64,000 nucleotides of DNA from an uncultured Clostridia bacterium (GCA_934234035.1 CAKQHH010000001.1:219655-283654); one strand, 5' to 3'. Positions 35,563 to 44,278 are shown, counted from the stretch's first letter. The notes: generated from the letters alone by a model not told the origin. Numbers and translations are program-made.

Positions 35563-36365
35563 CTTCTATCACCCCTTCGTTCATCAAATCGATCCAGAAC
35601 CCTGAGCATGTCTTTCGGCAGCCGCTTCCGGCATTCACCCCTCATATTATCCGGAAGACCATAGAATGCTTCCGCAATGCTCGTGGCAATACAGGTTAAG
35701 GTATCGCAGTCACCACCCAGTGACACCGCCGTCCGAATCACATCTTCAAAATCCGCTCCTTCCATGAAAGCCGTCAATGCTTCCGGTACCGTTTCCTGAC
35801 ATGATTCGATGTGATGATATCCCGGTCTGATTTCGTCGCAGGTTCTGGAAAGATCATAATCAAATTCCTGAATGATATATTTCTTTATCTCCTCCTTGGA
35901 AGCCCCGTTTCGCGCCATAAAAATAGCCGACGCCACTGCTTCCGCGCCCTTTATGCCCTCCGGATGATTATGAGTAACTTCTGCGGTCAGCATTGCATAT
36001 CTTCGGGTCTCTTCCAGACTGTTATACAACCAGCCCACCGATGAGACCCTCATTGCCGATCCATTCCCCCAACTGCCATATGGCTGCGGGTTTTTCTTGC
36101 CCAGCCAAAAGAAAAATCTCTGCCCATAGCCGGCCCGGGGATACATCCTTCCCCATTTCTGCATAGACTGAATGACTGCCGTTCTCACATCATCATCCTC
36201 GGCATCTTTTGAAACACGCATTAGCGCATCCGCCACCGCAATCGTCATTACGGAATCATCCGTGAAACACACCCGGTCATTGAACATCTCGAAATCTTTT
36301 GTTTTATTACCCCTGTCAAACTCATAGGGCGCGCCGATCATATCTCCTAGGATTGCTCCATACAT
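35559..36365 (-). CDS. ADP-ribosylglycohydrolase (DraG family)
   Basis: Removes ADP-ribose from modified proteins, nucleic acids or small molecules. The 268-residue protein begins MYGAILGDMIGAPYEF at the ATG with AGGAGG about 9 nt upstream (36365); an upstream ATG at 36386 lacks one. The binuclear metal site is seen in FTDDSVMT near the N-terminus and in LGGDCDTLTCI near the C-terminus. Coupled to the lipoprotein gene downstream and about 75 nt from a macrodomain gene upstream. Together they suggest an ADP-ribose turnover unit. Confidence 0.9.
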   Translation of the reverse strand: MYGAILGDMIGAPYEFDRGNKTKDFEMFNDRVCFTDDSVMTIAVADALMRVSKDAEDDDVRTAVIQSMQKWGRMYPRAGYGQRFFFWLGKKNPQPYGSWGNGSAMRVSSVGWLYNSLEETRRYAMLTAEVTHNHPEGIKGAEAVASAIFMARNGASKEEIKKYIIQEFDYDLSRTCDEIRPGYHHIESCQETVPEALTAFMEGADFEDVIRTAVSLGGDCDTLTCIATSIAEAFYGLPDNMRGECRKRLPKDMLRVLDRFDERRGDRR

Positions 36366-36461
36366 ATATTGAATCCTCCTTCGCATTCTTGATGATGCAA
36401 GTATATCAAAATACGAAAAAGGAGTGGTCGTTTGTCATGCGACAAATTCCACTCCCCGAAA

Positions 36462-37475
36462 TCACGCCCCCAGAATCGGCTGCCCATATTTGAATAGTGC
36501 AGCGTTTATCTCATAGATATCGTACACCTTATTCGTGACGAAATAGGTAATAATCAAGTCAAACTTGCTGCTGGGAGAGAATGCAATCCCTGCCCTGGAC
36601 AGCAGGTCCAGCATCGCCGGCATATCCAGCTGAAGCGCGATTGCAAATGCCACCGCTGTTTTTTTCGTCGGCTTGTAGTCTTCCTTACATCGAATCCTGG
36701 AAAACACCTTCCGATCGATGTTTGCTTTCTTATAAACGGTGACATCGTCCATACCGCTCTCTTCAATCAGCTTGAACAGTCTTTGCTGAAAAGTATCCTC
36801 GGAACGCTCCAGAACTTCGTCCAGGCTCATTCCGGAAACGTCCGGAAATAACGGGGCCCCCAGAATCGCGGAGGCTTTATTTTGCTCCGGCCGCCCCCAC
36901 CGCTCGCTTCCGTACCAAATTCCGTACTCCGCTTCATGAAGCTCCGCTACGCCGTGCTCATCGATGTATTCTTCAATATCCCCCACCAGCTTTTCGGACA
37001 GCTCGAACGCCTTCCGGCCCAGCACGACCAGAATAACCTCCATCTCATGGGACAGAAGGAATTTGTCGATCTCCGCCAAAGCAATCTGCAGCGCCTCATC
37101 TTTCGGAAACCCGTAGCTTCCTGTGGCAATCAACGGGAATGCGATGCTCCTGCAGGAAAGCTCTGCTGCCAGATTCAGTGATTTCTCATAACAGAAATGA
37201 AGAATCTCCCGCTCATCGTGATTGCCGTCGATCCAAGCCGGTCCGACAGTGTGGATTATATATTTTGCGTCCAGGTTAAAAGCAGGTGTATGGGACGCCT
37301 GACCCGGCCGCATAATGCCGATTTTCCTACGTTCCGCCAGCAATCGATCTCTGCCGGCGGCATGATAAATCGCATGGTCCGTGCCTCTGCCAACGGCAAC
37401 ATCCGGATTCGCCGTGTTCACGATGGCATCTGCTTTTACTTTTGTAATATCGTTTCGGATAATTTGAAACGGCAT
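36462..37475 (-). CDS. Macrodomain protein with C-terminal helix-turn-helix-like domain
   Basis: A 337-residue protein. Residues 1-165 are a macrodomain that binds or hydrolyses ADP-ribose (VNTANPDVAVGRGTDHAIYHAAG split across the binding loop, GQASHTPAFNL, ATGSYGFPKDEA). A linker of about 60 residues follows. The C-terminal 110 residues (YKKANIDRKVFSRIRCKEDY, KTAVAFAIALQLD) resemble an XRE-like helix-turn-helix domain often fused to this macrodomain subtype. It lies upstream of the ADP-ribosylglycohydrolase on the same strand. It may remove ADP-ribose or sense it. Confidence 0.88.
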   Translation of the reverse strand: MPFQIIRNDITKVKADAIVNTANPDVAVGRGTDHAIYHAAGRDRLLAERRKIGIMRPGQASHTPAFNLDAKYIIHTVGPAWIDGNHDEREILHFCYEKSLNLAAELSCRSIAFPLIATGSYGFPKDEALQIALAEIDKFLLSHEMEVILVVLGRKAFELSEKLVGDIEEYIDEHGVAELHEAEYGIWYGSERWGRPEQNKASAILGAPLFPDVSGMSLDEVLERSEDTFQQRLFKLIEESGMDDVTVYKKANIDRKVFSRIRCKEDYKPTKKTAVAFAIALQLDMPAMLDLLSRAGIAFSPSSKFDLIITYFVTNKVYDIYEINAALFKYGQPILGA

Positions 37476-37525
37476 CCGAAGTCACCTCCCCAATCTTCTG
37501 TCTGATAAATATTCTTTCGTCCTAC

Positions 37526-37570
37526 GATTGTCGCCGTCCCCAACCCGGCCGCTGTCCATAAATTGCCGAT
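37526..37570. repeat. Short interspersed repeat, copy 1
   Basis: TCGCCGTCCCCAACCCGGCC followed by GCTGTCCATAAATTGCC. The same roughly 40-bp element recurs at 40521-40563 and, more diverged, at 55012-55040. It lies between the macrodomain gene and the methyltransferase gene. Confidence 0.6.
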
Positions 37571-37593
37571 TTCTCAGTTTCAAAAAATAGAAG

Positions 37594-38175
37594 TTATCGC
37601 TTTCTGCCAATATAACGGCAGACCTTACTCTTATATTGCAGGTATTCACTTCCAAATGTGGCAAGCAAAAAATTCTCCTCAACATTGACAATCTGCAAAT
37701 GGTACATGATGACCGCAAATACAGTTAAACCACACAAAATCCAATTAAAAAATATCAATAATGTGCCAATGTATAAAAGGTCAAATCCAAGGAAGGCGGG
37801 ATTCCGGCTGATTTGATAAATGCCACTTGTTACAAGTTCTGTTTTGTCGGTTTTCGGCACTCCCGCCCGCCAACTGTCCTGCATAGTCCATACTGCCACA
37901 ATAAATATAACCGTTCCGCCAACACTCATAATTGTCCCTATGACACGGGCAACAGTAGGACTATGACCTGTTTCAAGGAAGATACTGACAAGTTCCGCTA
38001 TAAAAACAAGAATAGCGGAAATTTTCATAGTAATCTCTACAAATTTCGTAAAGCCGATTTTATTTTTCCCAATTTGGTCTGTCTGTATCCCCTGTCTTTT
38101 CTGGCAGAACATTTTCACAAAATAGCAACCATAAAAAGCAATTAAACTTGCTATCGAAATCAGCTTAAACTCCAT
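37594..38175 (-). CDS. Isoprenylcysteine carboxylmethyltransferase-family membrane protein
   Basis: A 193-residue integral membrane protein with about five helices. The C-terminal half carries the ICMT/PEMT signature: LVTSGIYQISRNPAFLGFDL (cofactor loop with R-NP), then EENFLLATFGSEYLQYKSKVCRYIG. Bacterial members probably methylate small lipophilic or isoprenoid-like substrates; the target here is unknown. It stands alone between the ADP-ribose genes and the first RhuM remnant. Confidence 0.82.
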   Translation of the reverse strand: MEFKLISIASLIAFYGCYFVKMFCQKRQGIQTDQIGKNKIGFTKFVEITMKISAILVFIAELVSIFLETGHSPTVARVIGTIMSVGGTVIFIVAVWTMQDSWRAGVPKTDKTELVTSGIYQISRNPAFLGFDLLYIGTLLIFFNWILCGLTVFAVIMYHLQIVNVEENFLLATFGSEYLQYKSKVCRYIGRKR

Positions 38176-38208
38176 TCCTCTCTCCTCAAATCCCGATTTT
38201 TCAACTAC

Positions 38209-38520
38209 TTACTTAGTTACAAAATACAGAAGGTGTGCAGCCTTCTCTTCTAATGTCGGATACAATTCCTGTCCAGAAAAGGACTGATATATGTTTCCAA
38301 TGAATCGAGCAACTCTAATGCTTTGCTGTATTTCTGAATTACATTAAGCACCTGCTGAGAATCTAAGGCATTCTGTGTCCTTTTCATAATACGTATTACT
38401 TCGCCAAGTTGCCTAAAATGATAACGTCAAGTGTATAGAATGGTACCTTTTGCTTTACACCAACGACACGCATTTTTGGCGTGTTGTTATCCTTATCGAC
38501 CTTCACAATTCTCTATTCAA
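38209..38520 (-). pseudogene. RhuM/Fic-type gene remnant with internal deletions
   Basis: Reading the minus strand in pieces gives KVPFYTLDVII, then after a frame change RQLGEVIRIMKRTQNALDSQ, VLNVIQKYSKALELLD, and a tail FSGQELYPTLEEKAAHLLYF ending VTK-stop. The first parts match RhuM-family proteins, and the tail matches the start of a Fic/DOC-like domain found fused to some of them. Missing stretches between conserved blocks show at least two internal deletions. No functional frame remains. Confidence 0.75.
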
Positions 38521-38562
38521 TTCCAAAGTTTCGTATTTATTTAGTTCGTAAGCTGGCAGTTA

Positions 38563-38853
38563 TTAAATCCGATATATCATATCTCCCGTATTCCATATAC
38601 GCATAATTCCAAAGATCGGGTCATTCTCCCCATCATATCCATACGGCCTGTTAAACAACATGATGTCGCACTCTTCTATATCAGCCTTTGTAAATTCAAT
38701 TATTCCCTGATACCATTTTTCTTCATCGCCGACATATTGAAATATCCGATCTACCCTCAAAGTTAAGGTCGCTTTATTATATTCAATCTGTAGGATCCGA
38801 CTGTCATGTAAGCTGAAGGGAATATTACTTTCCCTGTCTCTAATATACTCCAT
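38563..38853 (-). CDS. Small hypothetical protein
   Basis: A roughly 96-residue soluble protein from MEYIRDRESNIPFSLHDSRI, with GGAGAGG upstream of the ATG at 38853; an ATG 12 nt earlier (38865) is also open. The alternating pattern (LHDSRILQIEYNKATLTLRV, then FTKADIEECDIMLF) suggests a small beta-rich fold like those of immunity or adaptor proteins. I recognise no family. It lies among gene remnants, so it may itself be accessory. Confidence 0.55.
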   Translation of the reverse strand: MEYIRDRESNIPFSLHDSRILQIEYNKATLTLRVDRIFQYVGDEEKWYQGIIEFTKADIEECDIMLFNRPYGYDGENDPIFGIMRIWNTGDMIYRI

Positions 38854-38876
38854 GTACCTCTCCATAAATTCCGATT

Positions 38877-38954
38877 TTATATGTATAATTTGTTTTCCTT
38901 TTTACCGGAACAGACCTTCTTCATTTTCCGTCCGGCATTCTTTTGAGCACAGAC
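38877..38954 (-). pseudogene. C-terminal remnant of a ferredoxin/flavodoxin gene
   Basis: The minus strand encodes VCAQKNAGRKMKKVCSGKKE and NKLYI-stop. The last 20 codons are almost identical to the end of the intact gene at 58066-58821. The junction joins the text for the first iron-sulfur motif (58250-58272) directly to the C-terminal tail, so about 115 bp in between are missing. It is a deleted duplicate. Confidence 0.85.
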
Positions 38955-39004
38955 TATAGCACATTCATTTTTGAATGTGTAGTTACAAAAAGGTGCGTAC
39001 TTAC
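38955..39004. repeat. 50-bp duplicate of the hxlR/cupin promoter region (copy A)
   Basis: The sequence from TATAGCACATTCATTTTT through GTGTAGTTACAAAAAGGTGC to GTACTTAC is identical, except for one base, to 60265-60314. That copy is the divergent promoter between the HxlR regulator and the cupin fragment. Here it sits between a ferredoxin remnant and the 5' end of a cupin gene. Confidence 0.9.
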
Positions 39005-39073
39005 CTATGAAAGCACAGCAGGTTATTATATCCTTGCAAGAACAAATACACAGTAAAAACGGAGGTATACACC

Positions 39074-39148
39074 ATGGCAAATTATGCAAAAACAAACATT
39101 GAAAACGAAGGTAGAGTCGAACTTCATGAAACACGTAGCCAAGTGTAA
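39074..39148 (+). pseudogene. N-terminal fragment of a cupin gene
   Basis: MANYAKTNIENEGRVELHET, then four unrelated codons and a stop. A perfect GGAGG lies 8 nt before the ATG. It resembles the N-terminus of small cupin proteins whose core (LPAGANVPFVHSHKNNEEVY) is found, without this start, at 60321-60587. The gene appears broken so that its 5' part survives here and its 3' part 21 kb away. Confidence 0.65.
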
Positions 39149-39166
39149 GGTCTTGCAAACCGGAAG

Positions 39167-39397
39167 TTACTCATCCGAATCCATCCACATCATCACTTTT
39201 TTGCACTGTGGGCAATGCCATGCCTGGTGTTCAGCAGGATATGGAAGAACAGTAACAATTTTTCTGGTGAAGAAACCTTTTATGCCCTTTTTCTGTCTCT
39301 CCCCATTGGATATGAATTCATACGAACTATGACCGCCTTGTGCATATCCTTCTACTGTTCCTTGTTCCATTTCATTTCCACAATTTAAACACTTCAT
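39167..39397 (-). CDS. Small zinc-ribbon protein
   Basis: A 76-residue protein (MKCLNCGNEMEQGTVEGYA) with CxxC pairs at both ends (CLNC and CPQC), the pattern of the PF20097-type zinc ribbon domain. These proteins are common in Clostridia and have no known function. The ATG at 39397 has AAGGAAGG about 10 nt upstream; a TTG three codons earlier is less likely. Confidence 0.75.
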   Translation of the reverse strand: MKCLNCGNEMEQGTVEGYAQGGHSSYEFISNGERQKKGIKGFFTRKIVTVLPYPAEHQAWHCPQCKKVMMWMDSDE

Positions 39398-39465
39398 ATC
39401 GTTCAACCTTCCTTCAAATTCTAGACTTAACGGTCTACAACAAGTGCCATCACTGGTTCCACGCT

Positions 39466-40500
39466 CTATTTCTTCGCATTCTCTTCCAGTTCCAGCATAT
39501 ACTTATCGAAATCAGACATAAACAGTCTATCCTGAATAATACGATATTTTTCAAATTCGGTCTCCGCATGAAGCTTTGCAATTTCCGCAGACACCTTACC
39601 TGCATCCTGCAAAATTCCGTAATCAAACATTTCTATAAAACGATTCAGACGAGATTCCCAATCCTGCATCGTAAGAGGGATGTGCCGCAATGTCATGCTT
39701 TCAGCGAAATCCAGATATGCCGTTACCATACGATTCAGCTGTTTCATTTCATCTTGACTTAAATAGTTCTTAGCAACCGTAACATCGCTTTTCTTAATCT
39801 TCCCATCCGGAGCATCTGCCCAGGTCGTTAAGCCCATATGTTCTTTTTCGTGATCCGCTCTTTCTACAATCAGCTCCGCTGCCGTATGTCCATGAACTGC
39901 GTAGTGCATTTTATTCTGAACGGTTGCGTAGAATCTTCTGGTGGTTGCAGAATTCTTATCGTAGTCGATGGCGGTAGCATAGAGATCGGTTATCTTCTGG
40001 TAGAACTTCCTTTCGCTAGCACGAATCTCGCGGATGCGTTCTAACTGTTCATCGAAGTACTTTTCGGTCAGATACGTCCCTCGTTTCAGTCGTTCATCGT
40101 CCATAACCCAGCCTTTGATGGTGTAATCCTTAGCAATCTGATTTACCCATTTACGAAACTGCACCGCACGCTCAGAATTGACCTTAAAACCAACTGCAAT
40201 GATCATCTCTAAGGAATAGTGATTTGTGCTGTAGCTTTTTCCGTCAGTGGCAGTTATCCGAAATTTTCGGATAACTGAATCCTCTTGTAATTCGCTATCA
40301 CTAAAGATTTTTTTTACATGATAATTTATGGTGCGAACATCCACATCGTACAACGTGGCCATCATCTTCTGCGTCAGCCATATATTCTCATCCTCATAGC
40401 GCATTTCAATGCTGTCCTGTTGGTCGCCCACAGAGGCAACATAGGTCAAATATTCCGCCGCGCTGGAACGGATGGTGATCTCTTCTTTTTTCTTTTTCAC
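39466..40500 (-). CDS. RhuM-family protein (intact copy)
   Basis: A 344-residue protein of the RhuM (virulence protein) family, named from a Salmonella pathogenicity-island gene; the biochemical role is unknown. Family blocks are IRSSAAEYLTYVASVGDQQD, MRYEDENIWLTQKMMATLYD with DVRTINYHVKKIFSDSEL, YSLEMIIAVGFKVNSERAVQ and MHYAVHGHTAAELIVERADH. The N-terminal half is winged-helix-like. A GTG start at 40500 with GGGGGG upstream is preferred over an ATG at 40527 that lies in a repeat. It is the only intact copy among several broken ones. Confidence 0.85.
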   Translation of the reverse strand: MKKKKEEITIRSSAAEYLTYVASVGDQQDSIEMRYEDENIWLTQKMMATLYDVDVRTINYHVKKIFSDSELQEDSVIRKFRITATDGKSYSTNHYSLEMIIAVGFKVNSERAVQFRKWVNQIAKDYTIKGWVMDDERLKRGTYLTEKYFDEQLERIREIRASERKFYQKITDLYATAIDYDKNSATTRRFYATVQNKMHYAVHGHTAAELIVERADHEKEHMGLTTWADAPDGKIKKSDVTVAKNYLSQDEMKQLNRMVTAYLDFAESMTLRHIPLTMQDWESRLNRFIEMFDYGILQDAGKVSAEIAKLHAETEFEKYRIIQDRLFMSDFDKYMLELEENAKK

Positions 40501-40520
40501 TGGAATCCCCCCCTGAACGC

Positions 40521-40563
40521 TTGTCACCGTCCCGAAACCGGCCGCTGTCTATGAATTACCCAT
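40521..40563. repeat. Short interspersed repeat, copy 2
   Basis: TGTCACCGTCCCGAAACCGG then CCGCTGTCTATGAATTACCC, about 80% alike to 37526-37570. It lies just upstream of the intact RhuM gene. Confidence 0.6.
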
Positions 40564-40666
40564 TTTTGCTTTTGTATTTTGGAATTTGTCCAAAAGCCTT
40601 TTAACGATAGATCGGAGCTATCGTTAAAAAGTGTACTATCTTACAAACTGGAAGTTGTAATCCGCT

Positions 40667-40879
40667 TTACAGGTGATCATTTGGATCATTCTTTCTATAT
40701 ACTAACCAACTTATCAGCAAGCTATCTGTCAGCAGATATGCGATAAAACTCTTCTTTATTGCACTCTTTTCTCTTTCTGTTTTGTATCTCATTGTGTATC
40801 TCATTGCTTTTGAAACAAAATACACTGTTGCAGCCAAAATGATTATCAAAATGGCAATTGATATAAAAGATTGTTTCAC
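40667..40879 (-). CDS. Small two-helix membrane protein
   Basis: A 70-residue protein (GTG start; GGAGG about 10 nt upstream) with a hydrophobic helix at about residues 5-25 (FISIAILIIILAATVYFVSK), a charged loop with many Lys and Arg, and a second weaker helix (FIAYLLTDSLLISWLV). No family recognised. Its start overlaps the stop of the RhuM fragment upstream, so it was probably translated with it before that gene was broken. Confidence 0.5.
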   Translation of the reverse strand: MKQSFISIAILIIILAATVYFVSKAMRYTMRYKTEREKSAIKKSFIAYLLTDSLLISWLVYRKNDPNDHL

Positions 40880-41139
40880 TTGGTGTTCACCTCCATCCCA
40901 GATAACTTCCGATTTTTCATAACACGTATCACTTCGCCAAGTTGCGCAATACGATTATCATTTACAGCATACCCCTGCAATATGTATTTTTTTAGAACTG
41001 AATTTGCCCATCTTCTGAATTCAACACCTCGTTTAGATTTAACGCGATATCCGACGGAAATGATAACATCTAAATTATAGTATTCAGTCATATGTGTCTG
41101 TGTTTTTCCTTCTATTGCACCATGCTCGCTATCTTGTTC
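40876..41139 (-). pseudogene. RhuM-family gene fragment (middle part)
   Basis: The minus strand encodes EHGAIEGKTQTHMTEYYNLD, VIISVGYRVKSKRGVEFRRW and RIAQLGEVIRVMKNRK before a stop. This is the central third of a RhuM protein. The 5' end is fused to the end of a GNAT remnant, and the segment between the second and third block, as well as the C-terminal half, is missing. Confidence 0.8.
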
Positions 41140-41358
41140 CTCCAATATGCAACTCCATATCCGTACAATTCCAAGTGCCTATCGGCATTTTGTACTCGCT
41201 CTCGGCATACGCCGTAAATCCTGCTGCTTCATAGCAGCGTATGATGAGATGCCCTACGACATCGCCATTCACATCTATTGCTGTTAGCGGATAAAAACGC
41301 CCATTTTCAATCCGAGGCATATAGTTTTCGATTATGTCATCCCCCGTAAGTGGATACT
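41129..41358 (-). pseudogene. GNAT acetyltransferase remnant with an internal deletion
   Basis: The frame reads KYPLTGDDIIENYMPRIENG, then FYPLTAIDVNGDVVGHLIIR, then directly CYEAAGFTAYAESEYKMPIG and WNCTDMEL. These are the N-terminal strand pair and the final strand of a GNAT fold; the acetyl-CoA-binding loop (Q/RxxGxG/A) is lacking. The middle was deleted in frame. Its stop overlaps the RhuM fragment downstream. Confidence 0.7.
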
Positions 41359-41397
41359 TACTAAAAGTGTTTGCAAGAGTTGTTTGCCTCTTTTATT

Positions 41398-42162
41398 TTA
41401 TCCGATCACACAGGTTAAGGCCAGATTCATCACCAGATCCGCATCATTGTACTCTTTTTTGGTTAGCCAAGCTGCAGCTAACGAAGTGATCTTTGATTGA
41501 TAATTCTTCTTCTCGTCAAATTGATTTGGATCAGAAACTATACAATATCCGAAGCCTTTCGAAGTGCATTCTTTAAGTTGGAAGCAGCAATCATCCAGAT
41601 CCCACTCATATGGGTCATACGCACAGAGTCCCATAATCTGTTCCTCATTTTCACAAGAATACAATAATGAACGCTCGTCGCCGTCATTATATTCAAGAAG
41701 ATCTTTATCAAATCCACAGAATATCTCATCCCCGACCTTCAGCTGCGAAAGGTCTATATCAATGATATGCATCGTTACCGTAGGAGCTAAAGCTTCCTCC
41801 GGATCGTCATATGTTTTTATGCAGTACCTAAAAGGAACATTCTTTCCATTTATCCAAACTTTTATACTGCCAAACGGTGTCTCCAACTCATCAATTACCT
41901 TGTGCGGCCTATTGAAAAAAATATCCGACCTAATTGTCTCCGGGTTAAAAATCTCACCGCAATTATCGCAATACACCTCAAACTTCCATGATTGGATCTT
42001 TCCATTCGCAATATCATGCGTGCATCGGCATATAACCGACCCCTTATGACATTTCGGACATTCGCAAATAAGAGCGGTCTCTCCGTCGCCCATATTTACA
42101 TCGAAGCTTTCCCAGATCGACATCAGGAATTCGCTTTCATTTTCTACAGAATTTGTGTACAT
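41398..42162 (-). CDS. Hypothetical protein with two CxxC pairs
   Basis: A 254-residue soluble protein. CPKCHKGSVICRC and CDNCGE in the first 90 residues form a probable zinc ribbon. The rest is acidic and aromatic, with MHIIDIDLSQLKVGDEIFCG and YDPYEWDLDDCCFQ. No family recognised with confidence. It is flanked by RhuM fragments on both sides and may be cargo of the same mobile DNA. The first Met codon (42162) is used because no ribosome site clearly favours another. Confidence 0.6.
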   Translation of the reverse strand: MYTNSVENESEFLMSIWESFDVNMGDGETALICECPKCHKGSVICRCTHDIANGKIQSWKFEVYCDNCGEIFNPETIRSDIFFNRPHKVIDELETPFGSIKVWINGKNVPFRYCIKTYDDPEEALAPTVTMHIIDIDLSQLKVGDEIFCGFDKDLLEYNDGDERSLLYSCENEEQIMGLCAYDPYEWDLDDCCFQLKECTSKGFGYCIVSDPNQFDEKKNYQSKITSLAAAWLTKKEYNDADLVMNLALTCVIG

Positions 42163-42310
42163 AGTTTATCACCTTTTAAATTATGACGGCACATAGCCGA
42201 TTTTATTGACTCTACTCACGCCTCTTCTTAGAACTGTAATATCTATTGTCTCATATTCTGATGTTTCAACGCCTATCCCGCCTATCCGTGTCCGAGGAAT
42301 GCGGTTTGGG

Positions 42311-43146
42311 CTATAAAAAGACTTGCATTATGTCAGATGTTTCCGCTTTTGCCTTGGCAATCTCAGCAGTGATTTTGCCTGCATTCTGAAGAATCTCTCT
42401 ATCGTCAGCCATCAAGAATAGATCCAGTCGTTTCGCCCAATCCTCCATCGTCATCGGAATATGACGTTCCGCACGGTCCTCTGCCAAATCCAGATAAGCA
42501 GATACAATACGCTCCAGTGAACGCATTTCTTTCTCTGAAAGATAATTCTTCACAATGCTCACATCGCTTTTTACAATCTTACCTCCCGGTGCTGCTGCCC
42601 AAGTAGTTAATCCCATATGTGGCTTGTCTGCATCGGCTCGCTCGTAAATCAACTCCGCTGCTGTATGTCCATGAACCGCATAATGCATCTTGTTTTGGAC
42701 CTTTGCAAAGAACTGCTTTGTTGTTTTTGCTGTTCTGTCATAATCGAGAGCTGTAGCATAGATGTCTGTTATCTTCTGATAAAATCTACGCTCCGAAAGA
42801 CGGATTTCTTCGTATCACGAGTCACCTGACGGGAACCTTCGGTTTGAACTATCCGGAAATTCCGGATAGTTGCATCTTCCTCAAGCTCTGAGTCGGAATA
42901 TATTTTCTTAATATGCTCATTGATTGTGCGAACATCCACATCATACAGTGTAGCCATCATCTTCTGGGTCAGCCATATATTCTCATCCTCAGAGCGCATT
43001 TCAATGCTGTCTTGCTGATCACCAACAGTAGCAACATAGGTCAAGTATTCCGCTGCACTGGAACGGATGGTCATTTCATCTTTTTTCTTTTTCAAATAGG
43101 AAGCCTCCTTTAACATCCCAAAATCATTATTCTGCCTGTGCATCAA
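42311..43146 (-). pseudogene. RhuM-family gene broken by a central deletion and C-terminal truncation
   Basis: The N-terminal part (42769-43146) keeps IRSSAAEYLTYVATVGDQQD and the block with DVRTINEHIKKIYSDSEL, up to GSRQVTRDTK. The C-terminal part is in another frame and runs from EEIRLSERRFYQKITDIYAT to MHYAVHGHTAAELIYERADA and AKAETSDIMQVFL. The segment that should contain YNLDMIISVGYRVNS is gone, and the last 30 or so residues are missing. The N-terminal half is close to the intact copy at 39466-40500, so the two are probably recent relatives. Confidence 0.85.
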
Positions 43147-43225
43147 AGGATTGTTTCACAATTTCCATGATTTGATCTAATTCATCCATAAAAATAAAAT
43201 CATATGCCATACACTTCCGGTGGGG

Positions 43226-44278
43226 TTATTCCGCCCTCACCCGCAAATACTCTTCCGCTATATCGTCCAGCTGATTTTTTATGGATTGGAAATCGCCACT
43301 CAAATCCAGCGTTCTTACACATACGCGATTTCCCATGATCTGATATTCGTTATTAAATGCCCCCTCTGCTTCTGTTTGCGCATAGAGAAGCATCCCGGAC
43401 ACCTTTTCATGGGGAACACCGACAAGCTCATTTTCCTTTGTCTTCACATAGGTGAATATCTGGTACAGGTTATCCGTCGGGATGGACACCTTTCCATACT
43501 GCTCCCGCAGATTGCGTTCGTAGTATTTTGCATCAATAATCAGCGTCCGTTCTCCGCACGTCAGAGTAATATCCGTCTTCATCTTCGGAAGCAGATCTCG
43601 GAAACCGTCATCCACCTGCCAGTCCATCATGGAAGCAGAGGCTTTCACTTTCAAATGCTTGTACTCGGTGTTGTAATACTCCAAAATGAACTTCTCATAT
43701 AGGCGGTGCATCTTCTGATCGTCCAGAAAATCCATCATCTTTGTCGAACCGTCCGATTGCGTCTGAAGCAAGCCTTTAATCACCAGCTCACAGACCGTCA
43801 CCAGCATCCGATAGCTCTGATTATTTCGGTTGAATCGGATGGACCAATTGATGTTGTGTATATCAAGTGTTTCTACGTCTCCGAAGAACACCAGCAGCTT
43901 CTTGATTTCCTTCTTTCTGCTTGACGATATCTTTGCTTTCAGCAAGAGCAACAGAGTGCTCTTGATAATCCGATTCATATAGGAGTTGACGGAGAACTCG
44001 TCATAGGTGCAGACCAGCTCCCCGCGAATCATACTGAGATTCTTTATGGATGCAGTCACATCGATTTTCCCGCGTGGAGACGGCAATGCTTCCGTCTCCG
44101 AAATATATTCCTGTCCCAGGCCTCGTTTCAGCTGCTGCTTCACGCCCTTTGTCAGAATGGATGCGCACAGCTCCGCTACATTATGAAATTCTTCCGTTTC
44201 TATGCTCTTATATCCTTGCTCGTTTAACACTCTGAAGGCGTAGGAAAGCATATAATATACATTCTGTACCGGAATCAC
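43226..44278 (-). CDS. McrC-like nuclease subunit of a modification-dependent restriction system
   Basis: A 350-residue McrC homologue. In McrBC systems this subunit carries the PD-(D/E)xK nuclease that cuts DNA containing methylated cytosine once McrB translocates. Here the active-site region reads KTDITLTCGERTLIIDAKYY (Asp, then Asp-x-Lys) near residue 230. LPSPRGKIDVTASIKN and MNRIIKSTLLLLL are typical of the family. The ATG overlaps the stop of the McrB-like gene by four bases, so the subunits are made together. Confidence 0.88.
   Translation of the reverse strand: MIPVQNVYYMLSYAFRVLNEQGYKSIETEEFHNVAELCASILTKGVKQQLKRGLGQEYISETEALPSPRGKIDVTASIKNLSMIRGELVCTYDEFSVNSYMNRIIKSTLLLLLKAKISSSRKKEIKKLLVFFGDVETLDIHNINWSIRFNRNNQSYRMLVTVCELVIKGLLQTQSDGSTKMMDFLDDQKMHRLYEKFILEYYNTEYKHLKVKASASMMDWQVDDGFRDLLPKMKTDITLTCGERTLIIDAKYYERNLREQYGKVSIPTDNLYQIFTYVKTKENELVGVPHEKVSGMLLYAQTEAEGAFNNEYQIMGNRVCVRTLDLSGDFQSIKNQLDDIAEEYLRVRAE

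Noticed and set aside
37482..37718. 78-codon minus-strand frame over the methyltransferase-family gene end
   Set aside because: Overlaps the ICMT-family gene in another frame and takes in the interspersed repeat; no ribosome site.
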